Positions 48,046-56,140 of a stretch of DNA of 64,000 nt are shown in pieces (position 1 is the stretch's first letter; every line of letters starts with the position of its first letter). The position numbers were made by a program, and so were the translations under genes. Below the pieces are notes generated by a model. The model was not told the origin of the DNA. It ran no database searches and saw only the letters and a list, made by a program, of their open reading frames with translations. Source of the DNA: Exiguobacterium sp. Helios (lineage in GTDB: Bacteria; Bacillota; Bacilli; Exiguobacteriales; Exiguobacteriaceae); assembly GCF_014524545.1 (NCBI RefSeq), contig NZ_CP053557.1, forward strand, positions 1,699,501-1,763,500, in the 5' to 3' direction.

Positions 48046-49035
48046 ATGCAGACAGGTTATAAGGTTTTACTGGCAGCTGCTGTTATCAGTAGCACAATTG
48101 GATTGAATCATCAGGTCTCTGCCCAAACCGATACATTTCAAGTCGTATCGACAAGTTATACAAAGCCGTTAACAAAGTTCGAGACTTATGTCGGAAATAA
48201 AAAGATTGAAATGGTACGCTATTCTCTCAAAGGCGCCGATCGTCTACATGACGGTTTGTTATACAGCTCCTACAGTGACCGTGTAATCGATTTGAAGAAC
48301 AGCAATAAAGTAATCAAGCAGGTCGAACCGGGACCGATGCGGATTAAGAAATACAAAAATGCCTATTACGCAATGAGTTTATCGGCGATCAACCAATTTT
48401 CACTCTCGAAATATACATTGGATTTCAAGAAAATCGGTGCAACCAAACGTTATGCCGGATTCGGAAGAGACCTGGTCGTGACGGGTGAAAAATTGTATGT
48501 GCTGGCAGATCATATGAAAGGAATCGATTACTCCATCAAAATACATACCTTTGATACAACATCATTGAAGCCTCTCTATCATGAGACAATCGAAGAATTA
48601 ATCCATGCCGATTACATTCGCCTAGCCGGTTCACAACTGAAGATTTACGGTACCTCACCTAAGAACGAGAATAAATTAACTGTACTGTCTTACGATGCAA
48701 AAAAACAACGTAGCACAAAAATGATGACGACGGACCAGTATGTAAAAGGCGGAGTAGAGAAAACACTAATGCTTTCAAGAAAAACCGAACTGATTTTTAA
48801 TATGGACTGCATGTTTGAAATCAACCATCGGACGAAACAAGCCCGTCTCCTGTATGACAATGATCATGATTTGATCGACTACGCGTACGATGCCAAAACG
48901 AAAACCTATCATGTCCTTGAGCTAGTCACAGAAACAGGCGAGTACCAGGTCAAGACGCTGAACAGCCACTTTAAACCAATTGCTACATATCGTTTAAAAC
49001 CATCCGACAGCGTCAGTCCGTTCCGTGTGTTGTGA
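48046..49035 (+). CDS. Secreted protein of unknown function
   Basis: A 329-residue protein with a Sec signal peptide (about 1-26, VLLAAAVISSTIGLNHQVSA, cleavage after A-x-A-like VSAQ). The mature part is strand-rich and lysine-rich with repeating Y/K/T strands, possibly a beta-propeller-like fold (KKYKNAYYAMSLSAINQF, then FGRDLVVTGEKLYVLADH, and YDAKKQRSTKMMTTDQYV). No family was recognised and no catalytic motif is visible. AAAAAGGAG precedes the ATG. Its codon use appears more A/T rich than most genes around it, which could reflect transfer. Monocistronic with a terminator at 49038. Confidence 0.65.
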   Translation: MQTGYKVLLAAAVISSTIGLNHQVSAQTDTFQVVSTSYTKPLTKFETYVGNKKIEMVRYSLKGADRLHDGLLYSSYSDRVIDLKNSNKVIKQVEPGPMRIKKYKNAYYAMSLSAINQFSLSKYTLDFKKIGATKRYAGFGRDLVVTGEKLYVLADHMKGIDYSIKIHTFDTTSLKPLYHETIEELIHADYIRLAGSQLKIYGTSPKNENKLTVLSYDAKKQRSTKMMTTDQYVKGGVEKTLMLSRKTELIFNMDCMFEINHRTKQARLLYDNDHDLIDYAYDAKTKTYHVLELVTETGEYQVKTLNSHFKPIATYRLKPSDSVSPFRVL

Positions 49036-49037
49036 AG

Positions 49038-49064
49038 AAACAAGTCCTGTGACTTGTTTTTTTT
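49038..49064 (+). terminator. Rho-independent terminator
   Basis: AAACAAGTC (49038-49046) and GACTTGTTT (49051-49059) over a 4-nt loop, followed by eight T. Confidence 0.92.
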
Positions 49065-49065
49065 G

Positions 49066-50112
49066 TTAGGTTAACAGACCGACCAGTCGCTCGCCCCGAA
49101 GACGGTATGTCTGCAAGTGAAGCTGAAACTGATCATAATCGGTCGGATTGTTTTCTGCATCGAACGCAAGCTGTTTCGTCCGTTCGACGAAATGAAGATT
49201 CATGCAGCCCGAGAGCCAAAGCAACGAAGCCAGTCGCGGATCTTCTTCCGGTACGAGGACGGTCGGCGAATTATAGTGGGTCAGTAAACTTTTGGCTAAA
49301 CGGCCGGACACGTCATGCGAGTCAATCCCTTCCGTCCGGGCATACCATTTGATCAGCCAGGCCAAATCCTGCACACGGTCGGTTGCACCGATGTGTTCGT
49401 GATCAACGATTCCAATGATTTGTTGATCCTGATTCCATAAGATGTTGAGCGAATTTAAATCAGTCGAAATGACCGGTTGAAGTGAAGAAGATTTTGGATG
49501 TCTTGCGGTGTCGAGATGTTGTTGTGCCAGAGTCAGGTACTCCTGAAATGAATTTTGGACCGGTTCCGGCATCCGTGAGATCGAAAGCCGTTGTAAATCA
49601 CCAAGCCAACGTTGATAGGCAGTCGTATGGTCAATGTATGGAAAACAGATTTCGTGTTGATGCAACGAGACATCATGCAACTGACGCGCTAACATGCCTA
49701 TCTGAGCGGCCGTATGTCTTGTATTCGCTGTCACATGTTGTCCGTCCATCCAGTGAAACAGACAACATGTCCACTTTTGTCCATTTGAATCGGTGATGTT
49801 CGTAAAAAGAGCATCTGGTTCCAACTTCACACGCTCCATGAACGGAATGCCGTTCACCCGTAGATAATCAGTGTATCGCAACTGTTGGGCAAGGATATCC
49901 GATGTAGATTGGGACAAATCAGAATTGACATAACGCTTTTTTTGTAACAGACGAATCGAATAAGGACGTTCATCGACCAGGATTTTGTAGTGTAAATCTC
50001 CGTGTTTGCCGTAGGTTGTTAAAGAGACGGGTTCAACTTCAAGGGATTGAAAGTCAAGACTGTAACTCAGGACTGCCTGATTGATTAAAGTAAATGGTTT
50101 TGTCTGTTCCAT
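49066..50112 (-). CDS. Aminoglycoside phosphotransferase-fold kinase with altered catalytic loop
   Basis: A 348-residue protein of the APH/choline-kinase fold. The N-lobe strand LHYKILVDERPYSIRLLQK is near 40-58, and the hinge WTCCLFHWMDGQHVT near 115. The catalytic loop is PVISTDLNSLNILW near 218, where the family H-x-D-x4-N becomes S-T-D-x4-N: Asp and Asn are kept but His is replaced by Ser. The metal-binding loop is GIVDHEHIG near 240. It may phosphorylate a small molecule, not necessarily an antibiotic. The start is ATG 50112, 8 nt after AAAGGAG; the upstream ATG contains that site. A decayed copy of its 3' part lies at 53484. Confidence 0.8.
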   Translation of the reverse strand: MEQTKPFTLINQAVLSYSLDFQSLEVEPVSLTTYGKHGDLHYKILVDERPYSIRLLQKKRYVNSDLSQSTSDILAQQLRYTDYLRVNGIPFMERVKLEPDALFTNITDSNGQKWTCCLFHWMDGQHVTANTRHTAAQIGMLARQLHDVSLHQHEICFPYIDHTTAYQRWLGDLQRLSISRMPEPVQNSFQEYLTLAQQHLDTARHPKSSSLQPVISTDLNSLNILWNQDQQIIGIVDHEHIGATDRVQDLAWLIKWYARTEGIDSHDVSGRLAKSLLTHYNSPTVLVPEEDPRLASLLWLSGCMNLHFVERTKQLAFDAENNPTDYDQFQLHLQTYRLRGERLVGLLT

Positions 50113-50267
50113 AGTCTGATCTCCTTTCTGCATACTTTCTCATTTGAATCCAAAGAATATCCATTATAGCAAAAACATTTATTTGGAATCCATTACACTG
50201 AAAGATACAAATTTTGTATAATGTGTAAGGTGCTAGATTAAATAATGAACGTAAGGAGTCAAATGGA

Positions 50268-51149
50268 ATGAAGATTGAGATTCAAAACACCTCAAAAACA
50301 TATCTAAATGGGAAAAAGGCATTGATGGATGCCAATATCACGTTAGAACCGGGCGTGTATGCATTGTTCGGAGAAAACGGGGCAGGTAAGTCAACGTTGA
50401 TGAAGATTTTAGCAGGATTGCTTAAACCATCAACGGGTAAGATTTTTGTCGACGGGCAAGAAATGTCGCCGCTTGCTGACGCGTACCGCGAAAAAATCGG
50501 ATATCTTCCGCAAGACACGCCAATCTACAGCAACTTTACCGCCGCTAAATTTTTAAGTTATCTCGCGACCGTCAAAGGGGTGCCAAAACAGGATGTCCAA
50601 ACAAGCGTCATGTCCGCCCTCGAGGCGGTCAACATGACAGAGCACGCCAATAAGAAGTTGAAAAGCTTTTCCGGCGGCATGAAGCGTAGAATCGGGATTG
50701 CGCAATTGTTGCTGAATGATCCGGAACTCCTGATCATCGATGAGCCAACGGCAGGTCTTGATCCGAAAGAACGGATTCATTTCCGGAATCTGATTGCATC
50801 GATTGCCCGGAAGCGGATTGTCCTGCTGTCGACCCATATCGTCTCGGATGTCGGATCGATTGCCCGTGAAATCATTTTGATGAAGCAGGGACGTATCATT
50901 AAACAAGCCAATCCGTATGAGCTGTTGGATGAAATTGCGACGGAAATCTGGACCGTTGATGTCACGGATCAGGAATTACTCGATTTACAAGACACCTATC
51001 AAATCGGATCAATCCAACAGACGCGACAAGGTAAAAACCGGGTCCGCATCATTTCAAGCCAACTGCCGCATCCGAAGGCGGTTCAAGATGAGCCGCAACT
51101 GGAAGACTTATATTTGTATCATTTGGACGGACGGGGAAAAAGTGCATGA
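50268..51149 (+). CDS. ABC transporter ATP-binding protein
   Basis: A 293-residue nucleotide-binding subunit. Walker A is FGENGAGKSTLMKIL (34-48), the signature LKSFSGGMKRRIGIAQLL near 130-147, and Walker B ELLIIDEPTAGLDPKERI near 154-171, with the switch His in VLLSTHIVSDV near 192. The order and the C-terminal domain fit the CcmA/bacitracin-export type (ABC-2). GTAAGGAG precedes ATG 50268. Its stop overlaps the start of the first permease (ATGA). Together with two ABC-2-like permeases it forms an exporter; the substrate is unknown. Confidence 0.93.
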   Translation: MKIEIQNTSKTYLNGKKALMDANITLEPGVYALFGENGAGKSTLMKILAGLLKPSTGKIFVDGQEMSPLADAYREKIGYLPQDTPIYSNFTAAKFLSYLATVKGVPKQDVQTSVMSALEAVNMTEHANKKLKSFSGGMKRRIGIAQLLLNDPELLIIDEPTAGLDPKERIHFRNLIASIARKRIVLLSTHIVSDVGSIAREIILMKQGRIIKQANPYELLDEIATEIWTVDVTDQELLDLQDTYQIGSIQQTRQGKNRVRIISSQLPHPKAVQDEPQLEDLYLYHLDGRGKSA

Positions 51150-52267
51150 GCCGGTTGATACGCTTTGAATTATATAAACTCTGTACATCGATTCCTGCTA
51201 TGCTGTTCGTCGTCGCCTTGCTGCTGTACTTGATGTCGTCCGTATTTTCAGAAGAGGAAGCAAGCGTCCGCGCAAAGTATGCAGCATGGGAAGGTCCGGC
51301 GACGGCAAAAACATTTAAGAAAATACAGGATCGTGCGGATAAAATCAATGATGGGACTTATGGCGATGATGATCAGTTTGATCCTACGATTACTTATGAA
51401 AATGAAGCATTCGCTCATCTGTTTAACATCAAAGAAGCACAAATTTTTAAAGCACAGACGCTGGAAGCGCTAGCGAACGAACGGACCGAACCGGGCTTTG
51501 ACGAACGCGATCGTGCCTTACATACCAGCATGTTGAAACAAATCAATCTGGACACGATCCGGTATCATATCCCGGCAGAAAAAGCAGTAACGTTTACGAC
51601 TCAAGCCGGCGTTGCTGTCCTGCTGTTCCCGTTGCTGTTGCTGATTACGTTCATCTATACCAAAGAGCGGGTTTCGGGCGTTGATCAATACCAACTGCCC
51701 GCTGTGAACGGTCGGACGAAGTTACTGACGGCGAAACTGCTTGCTGGATCGATCTTCCTGACAGGCGTCAATGTGATTTTACATCTAGGCATTCTCGGTC
51801 TTGCCTCGTATCGTTTCGGGACCATCGACTGGTCCGCTCCGATGAAAGTGATGGACGGCTTAACCGATTCGCCATATCCGTTTTCCATCGGACAATACTG
51901 GTTAGTATCGTTTGGTTATCAGACATTTGTATTAATCGTGCTTGGCATTTGGGTGCTGGCGATCTCGTTTTTCGCCAAAACGGCAGTTCAAGCGATTCTC
52001 TCGTCCAGCATTTTAATAGGTGTCCCACTTCTTTACCAGTTTGTGATTTCAGGCATCTTTTTTCCGGAAACAAAACTTTTTGAGCAAGGAATTTTATTTT
52101 TCCCGAGCCGTGCCTTGTTGACCGGAGAAGTGTTTAAGACGTATCAGACCATCAATCTCGGGATTCCATTGTTATTGCCGGTAGCCATCTTGCTTGTGCA
52201 AGTGCTCGTGACCCTGATTGTATTGAAGATTCTTTATCAAACCAGTCGAAAGAGGAAAGTCGTATGA
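51146..52267 (+). CDS. ABC-2-type permease, first
   Basis: A 373-residue membrane subunit: one TM at about 12-31, a large extracytoplasmic domain of about 125 residues (acidic and helical), then five TM segments between about 155 and 365. The start LIRFELYKLC is the typical ABC-2 amphipathic entry motif. It overlaps the ATPase gene by 4 nt upstream and the second permease gene by 4 nt downstream, so the three are translated as one unit. The large loop after TM1 recalls bacitracin- and lantibiotic-type exporters, but the substrate is open. Confidence 0.88.
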   Translation: MSRLIRFELYKLCTSIPAMLFVVALLLYLMSSVFSEEEASVRAKYAAWEGPATAKTFKKIQDRADKINDGTYGDDDQFDPTITYENEAFAHLFNIKEAQIFKAQTLEALANERTEPGFDERDRALHTSMLKQINLDTIRYHIPAEKAVTFTTQAGVAVLLFPLLLLITFIYTKERVSGVDQYQLPAVNGRTKLLTAKLLAGSIFLTGVNVILHLGILGLASYRFGTIDWSAPMKVMDGLTDSPYPFSIGQYWLVSFGYQTFVLIVLGIWVLAISFFAKTAVQAILSSSILIGVPLLYQFVISGIFFPETKLFEQGILFFPSRALLTGEVFKTYQTINLGIPLLLPVAILLVQVLVTLIVLKILYQTSRKRKVV

Positions 52268-53382
52268 AGAAATCAGACAGTACGTTGCGGGAACTCGTCC
52301 GCTTTGAGTGTTACAAGTTGTTTCAGCAACGTTTTTTATGGGTGTTGCTGCTCGTCATCTTGATTGCCGGATTGTATTTTTCCGTGCAACGGATGGAATG
52401 GCCGTGGGCGGATCGTGTCAACACAGGGTTTGAAGGGAATTTGACGTCAGAAATGATTGCGCGTGCGGAAGCCGGGAGTAAAGCCTATGTCAAAAAAACT
52501 GATCCGACGGCAGAAGAAAAGAAACAAAATGCTTCCTATCATAACGTGCTCGAGGCTGCATCGGCTAATGACCGGCAATCGAAAGTTGTCTCTTCGCTCC
52601 GTCAGGAAGGAGAGGAGGCGTCCACTGTATATGAAAAACGTCACTTCTCATTACAAGCTGATTTGACGGAAGCGATTGATTATCGTCCAGTCGGAAACTA
52701 CCAAACGTTTGATCAATTGCTGACGTTTTCAGGAACCGGTGGATATGCCTTGTTGGCAGTAGTCCTGATTTTCGGAACAGCAGTCAGTTTCTCGAATGAA
52801 TATCAGACCGGTGTTTCGGCATATCTGTATTCTTCCCGGCACGGGAGAAAACAATTGTTGACGGCCAAGTTGCTGGTATCCGTTGCACTGGTGACGGCGA
52901 CGATTGTAATCTACAATCTGGTTCAACTGCTGTGTTTCTTCCGCGGACATTCCGGTTGGGATATTCCGATCCAAGCGGCTTACGGCCAGTCGCCGTACCC
53001 GTTGACGTTCGCTGAATTATACGGGATTTCCGTGTTGTATCAGTGGATGATTGCTGTTTCGCTTGTCATCGTCCTGCTGTTCCTGTCGATGTTGATCAAA
53101 CAGACGGTGGTCGCTGTATTCCTCGGTGGACTCATCGTCGGCGGACCTTTCCTGATTGAAACGGTGCTGTTTAATACAGAAACCCCGGCGTTTATGTGGA
53201 CCTTGGTGAAGTTCACACAGGGACAGGCACTAAGTGTTTATGTTTTGTTCCGGGAGTATGTGACGGTCAATCTTTTCGGTTATCCGGTCCTGTTGCCGGT
53301 TGCCGTACTTGTTATCACACTCGTCATGGCGCTTCTTGTCGTCAAACTGATGTACCAGGTAATCGGCCGGAAAATGGCGTGA
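52264..53382 (+). CDS. ABC-2-type permease, second (paralogue)
   Basis: A 372-residue membrane subunit with the same plan as the previous gene: ELVRFECYKLFQQRFLWVLL at the N-terminus, an extracytoplasmic domain of about 110 residues after TM1, then about five TM segments (GYALLAVVLIFGTAVSFSNE near 160, later ones to 370). YQTGVSAYLYSSRHGRKQLL near 183 matches VDQYQLPAVNGRTKLLTAKL of the first permease, indicating an ancient duplication giving a heterodimer. Last gene of the exporter operon; terminator at 53391. Confidence 0.88.
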   Translation: MKKSDSTLRELVRFECYKLFQQRFLWVLLLVILIAGLYFSVQRMEWPWADRVNTGFEGNLTSEMIARAEAGSKAYVKKTDPTAEEKKQNASYHNVLEAASANDRQSKVVSSLRQEGEEASTVYEKRHFSLQADLTEAIDYRPVGNYQTFDQLLTFSGTGGYALLAVVLIFGTAVSFSNEYQTGVSAYLYSSRHGRKQLLTAKLLVSVALVTATIVIYNLVQLLCFFRGHSGWDIPIQAAYGQSPYPLTFAELYGISVLYQWMIAVSLVIVLLFLSMLIKQTVVAVFLGGLIVGGPFLIETVLFNTETPAFMWTLVKFTQGQALSVYVLFREYVTVNLFGYPVLLPVAVLVITLVMALLVVKLMYQVIGRKMA

Positions 53383-53390
53383 TGAAATCA

Positions 53391-53432
53391 AAGAAGGTTC
53401 GGCTGTCGTGAGACCAAGCCGAACCTTCTTGT
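53391..53432 (+). terminator. Terminator of the ABC exporter operon
   Basis: AAGAAGGTTCGGCT (53391-53404) and AGCCGAACCTTCTT (53417-53430) are perfect 14-bp arms; the following T-run is short. Confidence 0.82.
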
Positions 53433-53441
53433 GTAAACCGC

Positions 53442-53474
53442 TTACAAAACAAAAGACGCCGGTTGCGTTCCGTC
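53442..53474 (-). pseudogene. Fragment of an SDR gene tail
   Basis: On the minus strand the bases read D-G-T-Q-P-A-S-F-V-L-stop, nearly the same as the C-terminus of the truncated SDR at 54055 (D-G-T-Q-P-A-T-F-I-T-stop), and the DNA is also similar. The frame has no support further upstream. A relic of a second SDR copy. Confidence 0.5.
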
Positions 53475-53483
53475 CGTTAAGTA

Positions 53484-53585
53484 AAATGCAGATTCATGCA
53501 GCACGAGAGCTATAAAAAAGACTGTCAACCGTCTTCTTCCGGTACGAGGACGGTTGGTTAATTATAGCGGATCAGTAAATTTTTC
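53484..53585 (-). pseudogene. Fragment of an APH-fold kinase gene
   Basis: About 100 bp closely resembling 49192-49290 in the phosphotransferase gene; the core CTTCTTCCGGTACGAGGACG is identical in both. On the minus strand it reads L-L-I-R-Y-N-stop-P-T-V-L-V-P-E-E-D-G-stop where the intact gene reads L-L-T-H-Y-N-S-P-T-V-L-V-P-E-E-D-P. Two stop codons and a deletion show decay. It is a remnant of a paralogous or duplicated kinase gene. Confidence 0.7.
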
Positions 53586-53702
53586 GTGGTAGATTAAGTC
53601 ACGAGTGTTTGAATGAAATATCGCGTTTCCTCCTTTGTATGTTTCTTTTTCTGCTTAGTTACGTATGTATACTATGAAAATCTGTTATAGAGAGGAGAAG
53701 GC

Positions 53703-53973
53703 ATTATAAAAACGTTTTTGAAAATCAATGCAATAAGCATCATGTATGCGGTCACCTTACTTATTCCGTTAGAAGCGTTGCTCAACGTCTATCAGTTAAA
53801 CCGTACGACAGGAATCTCAAGTGACTTATGAAGGGGATGCACCAGGTCCGATTGTCGGCTTTATTTTAATCGGCTCGCTCCTGGTCTACCCGTTTTTTTT
53901 GTTGATTACGAACTCAATCGTTAAAAGTGTAAGCGAATCAAATAAATCGCACGTAAAAGGAGCAAACCTCTGA
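53703..53973 (+). pseudogene. Frameshifted small membrane protein gene
   Basis: After GAGGAGAAGG the frame from ATT 53703 reads a TM segment (AISIMYAVTLLIPLEALLNV) and stops at TGA 53829. A second frame, open across that stop, continues as TYEGDAPGPIVGFILIGSLL and a second TM (VYPFFLLITNSIVKS) to TGA 53971. The pair looks like one two-TM protein split by a frameshift around 53800-53825. The start is also abnormal (ATT, or internal ATG 53742). The last stop overlaps the next small ORF (TGATG), as in a former operon. Confidence 0.6.
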
Positions 53974-54053
53974 TGATGAAGCTAATTTGGATTTTAGCGA
54001 TTACTGCCTATCCGGTTATTATGGCCATTCAAATGTCAAAGCGGAAAGCGTAA
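53973..54053 (+). CDS. 26-residue single-TM peptide
   Basis: ATG 53973, preceded by AAAAGGAG at good spacing and overlapping the previous stop (TGATG), opens 26 codons: MMKLIWILAITAYPVIMAIQ then M-S-K-R-K-A. It is one hydrophobic helix with a basic end, like many small membrane peptides. The ribosome-binding site and coupling support translation, but the upstream gene is broken, so this may be a relic. The name and function are unknown. Confidence 0.4.
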   Translation: MMKLIWILAITAYPVIMAIQMSKRKA

Positions 54054-54054
54054 G

Positions 54055-54663
54055 TTAAGTTATAAACGTCGCCGGCTGCGTTCCGTCCTCGTCCGTGAAG
54101 CCGTAGTCGCGCGCGAGATCCGCCACGAACAAAGCTTGCCCGGTCCGTTGCAGAATATCCGAATCCTGTGCGAGGGCAACGACAGCCCGTCCGACGTAAG
54201 CGGTGGTTTCGGTCGCATTGTTGCTGAAGCCTGCATCGACGACCCGTTCTGTCCGCATGAAGCCGGGACAGAGCGCAATCGAAGCGACACGAGACGTTCG
54301 AAGTTCCTGACCCATCACAAATGTCATCCGGTTGATCGACTGCATCGCTAAGTCATAATACAAATTGCCAGCGGCTTGATCCGGCGTGAACGATGTTAAA
54401 TTAACGATCAATGCAGCCGGACTTTGCTGAAGCAACGGAACAGCCGCCCGTGTCGTCAGTAAATAGGCTTTCGGACCGGCGATCATCATCGCGTCCCAGT
54501 GTTCCAGTGGCCGTTCCCAAAATCGTTTGCCTTGTCCCGCGGGAAGGGAAGCTTCCGAACCGCCAAACACACTGTTGACGAGCAGATCGATCCGCCCGTG
54601 CTGGTCTTGAATCTGTTGGAACAGGAAAGTTATCTCGTCCGGATCCGTATGGTCACAATAAAA
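54055..54663 (-). pseudogene. 5'-truncated SDR-family gene
   Basis: The minus-strand frame ending at 54055 encodes the C-terminal three quarters of a short-chain dehydrogenase-like protein: YFYCDHTDPDEITFLFQQIQ, then IDLLVNSVFGG (N-N-A-G-like), LLTTRAAVPLL, an L-T-S segment and the Y-x3-M/K-like YYDLAMQSI. The N-terminal Rossmann motif G-x3-G-x-G is missing: upstream of about 54663 the frame meets unrelated sequence and a terminator. The apparent start GTG at 54570 is internal. The usual catalytic Lys after Tyr is also not obvious. A deletion has removed its start. Confidence 0.75.
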
Positions 54664-54684
54664 ATAGAGTACGACAGAAAAAAG

Positions 54685-54714
54685 GGACTTTCGATTAAAA
54701 TCGGAAGTCCTTTT
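54685..54714. terminator. Terminator of the SDR gene at 54724
   Basis: GGACTTTCGAT (54685-54695) and ATCGGAAGTCC (54700-54710) pair with one G-U, with A- and T-runs on both sides. Confidence 0.85.
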
Positions 54715-54723
54715 CTTGTCATG

Positions 54724-55524
54724 TTAAAACCCTTTAATCGTCATCCCGCCGTCAACGAATAACGTTTGACCAGTGACGTATGTTCCGGCATCAGACGAAA
54801 GAAAGACAGCCGGTCCAACGAGTTCCGTCAGTTCACCGACCCGGCCGAGCGGTGTCACGTCGACGATATCCTGTAAGTAGGTTGGATCGGCGAGCAACGC
54901 TTCTGTCAGAGGCGTCTTGAAATACCACGGACCAATCGCATTGACGCGAATATTTTTCGGACCCCATTCAAGCGCCAATACTTTTGTCATCTGAATCAAA
55001 GCCGCTTTGGTCGTCGCATAGACAACACCGGTCCGCAAGGCGACGTGCCCCGCAACCGAAGCGATGTTCAGGATGCTGCCGCCGGTGTCCTGCATCCGGC
55101 GCCCAACTTCCTGTGAGAATAGGAAGGCCGACTTTAAGTTCGTCTGTTGAATTGTTTCCCATTCGTCCTCCGTAACGTCGAGCGCTTTCGAGCGGATGTT
55201 CATCCCGGCGTTGTTGACGAGCACATCAATCTGGTCGACATATGTATAGGCACGCTCGACCATCGCCTGGACTTGCATCCGGTCGGTCACGTCGCACGTC
55301 AACACGAACGAACGTCGTCCAAGCTGTTCAATCTGTTTTGCGGTTTCCTGTAAATCGGATTCCGTCCGGGCGACCAGTAAGACATCCGCGCCAGCTTCCG
55401 CCATCCCAATCGCCAGGGCACGTCCAATTCCGCGTCCGGCACCGGTCACGAGAACCGTTTTTTGATCCAGTCGAAACGAAGGTAAATACAAACGATCACA
55501 TCCCATCTGACAGTGTAGTTTCAC
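54724..55524 (-). CDS. Short-chain dehydrogenase/reductase
   Basis: A 266-residue (or 260) classical SDR. The NAD(P) site is TVLVTGAGRGIGRALAIG (23-40), D-V at 78-79, NNAGMN (104-109), Ser156 in ILNIASVAGH, and the catalytic pair Tyr169 and Lys173 in VVYATTKAALIQ. The end TLFVDGGMTIKGF is typical of the gluconate 5-dehydrogenase/3-oxoacyl reductase-like group. Start uncertain: GTG 55524 or ATG 55506; neither has a clear ribosome-binding site. It lies beside the truncated SDR but the two are not close relatives. Confidence 0.87.
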   Translation of the reverse strand: MKLHCQMGCDRLYLPSFRLDQKTVLVTGAGRGIGRALAIGMAEAGADVLLVARTESDLQETAKQIEQLGRRSFVLTCDVTDRMQVQAMVERAYTYVDQIDVLVNNAGMNIRSKALDVTEDEWETIQQTNLKSAFLFSQEVGRRMQDTGGSILNIASVAGHVALRTGVVYATTKAALIQMTKVLALEWGPKNIRVNAIGPWYFKTPLTEALLADPTYLQDIVDVTPLGRVGELTELVGPAVFLSSDAGTYVTGQTLFVDGGMTIKGF

Positions 55525-55610
55525 TGTACGCTGAAATTGACTGAAAAGAAAGAAAAATGCTGATGAACCGATGAATATATGTTATTATTTGGTAAAAAAA
55601 GAAGGGCGAC

Positions 55611-55802
55611 ATGAAACGGAAGCTCGGACTGATGATCATCTCCGTTTTAGTACTGGCTGCAGCTCTCGTCGCGTTTGAACGGTATGTCTACACGACTTAC
55701 ATTTACAAACCGGCAGATTACACATTCAACTATAAGATTAAATCGCGCAAAGCCATGAGTCACCGGAATTTGGAGCAAAACCGTTCCCGAAAGGTCCGAT
55801 GA
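55611..55802 (+). CDS. Small single-TM protein
   Basis: A 63-residue protein: one TM helix at about 6-26 (LGLMIISVLVLAAALVAF) and a basic, Tyr-rich tail (VYTTYIYKPADYTFNYKIKS). Not recognised. AAGAAGGG precedes the ATG. Its stop overlaps the start of the next gene (ATGA, 55799-55802), so the two were one operon; the partner is now broken by a TnpB element, which may have made this gene functionless too. Confidence 0.6.
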   Translation: MKRKLGLMIISVLVLAAALVAFERYVYTTYIYKPADYTFNYKIKSRKAMSHRNLEQNRSRKVR

Positions 55803-56140
55803 TCAAAGGAGCATCCTTATTCTTACCCGATATTCTGTTGCCCATCGGAGCACTGGTGACAGCCTTCTTATCTGTGTTTGTGTTCCGCCGGTTTCTCGGA
55901 TACCGCCGGCGTAAACGAACGATTGAGCCGACGGAAGAAGGGGGTCCGCAAGTTCTGCGAGTGAAGCCGTCAACGTCTGCCTGGCGACCACCACAACAAC
56001 AAACGGACTCCGTTTCCCAAGTCCGTCAATTGATTGCTTCCTTTGACCGGCAATTGCCGGACGGATCAAAACGCCGGCCGGAAGAAACCGTCCAGGACTG
56101 GCTCGACCGGATTGAGATGACGATTGATCCGGTGCTCTAT

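Noticed and set aside
53484-53585. Reading the kinase-like 100 bp as a regulatory repeat
   Set aside because: The matching region in the intact gene is internal coding sequence, and the copy preserves codon-level similarity with stops, so it is a gene fragment.
54055-54570. Reading the SDR fragment as an intact 171-aa gene starting at GTG 54570
   Set aside because: The protein-like frame extends further upstream to about 54663 with SDR sequence and no start, and the Rossmann motif is missing; it is a truncated gene.
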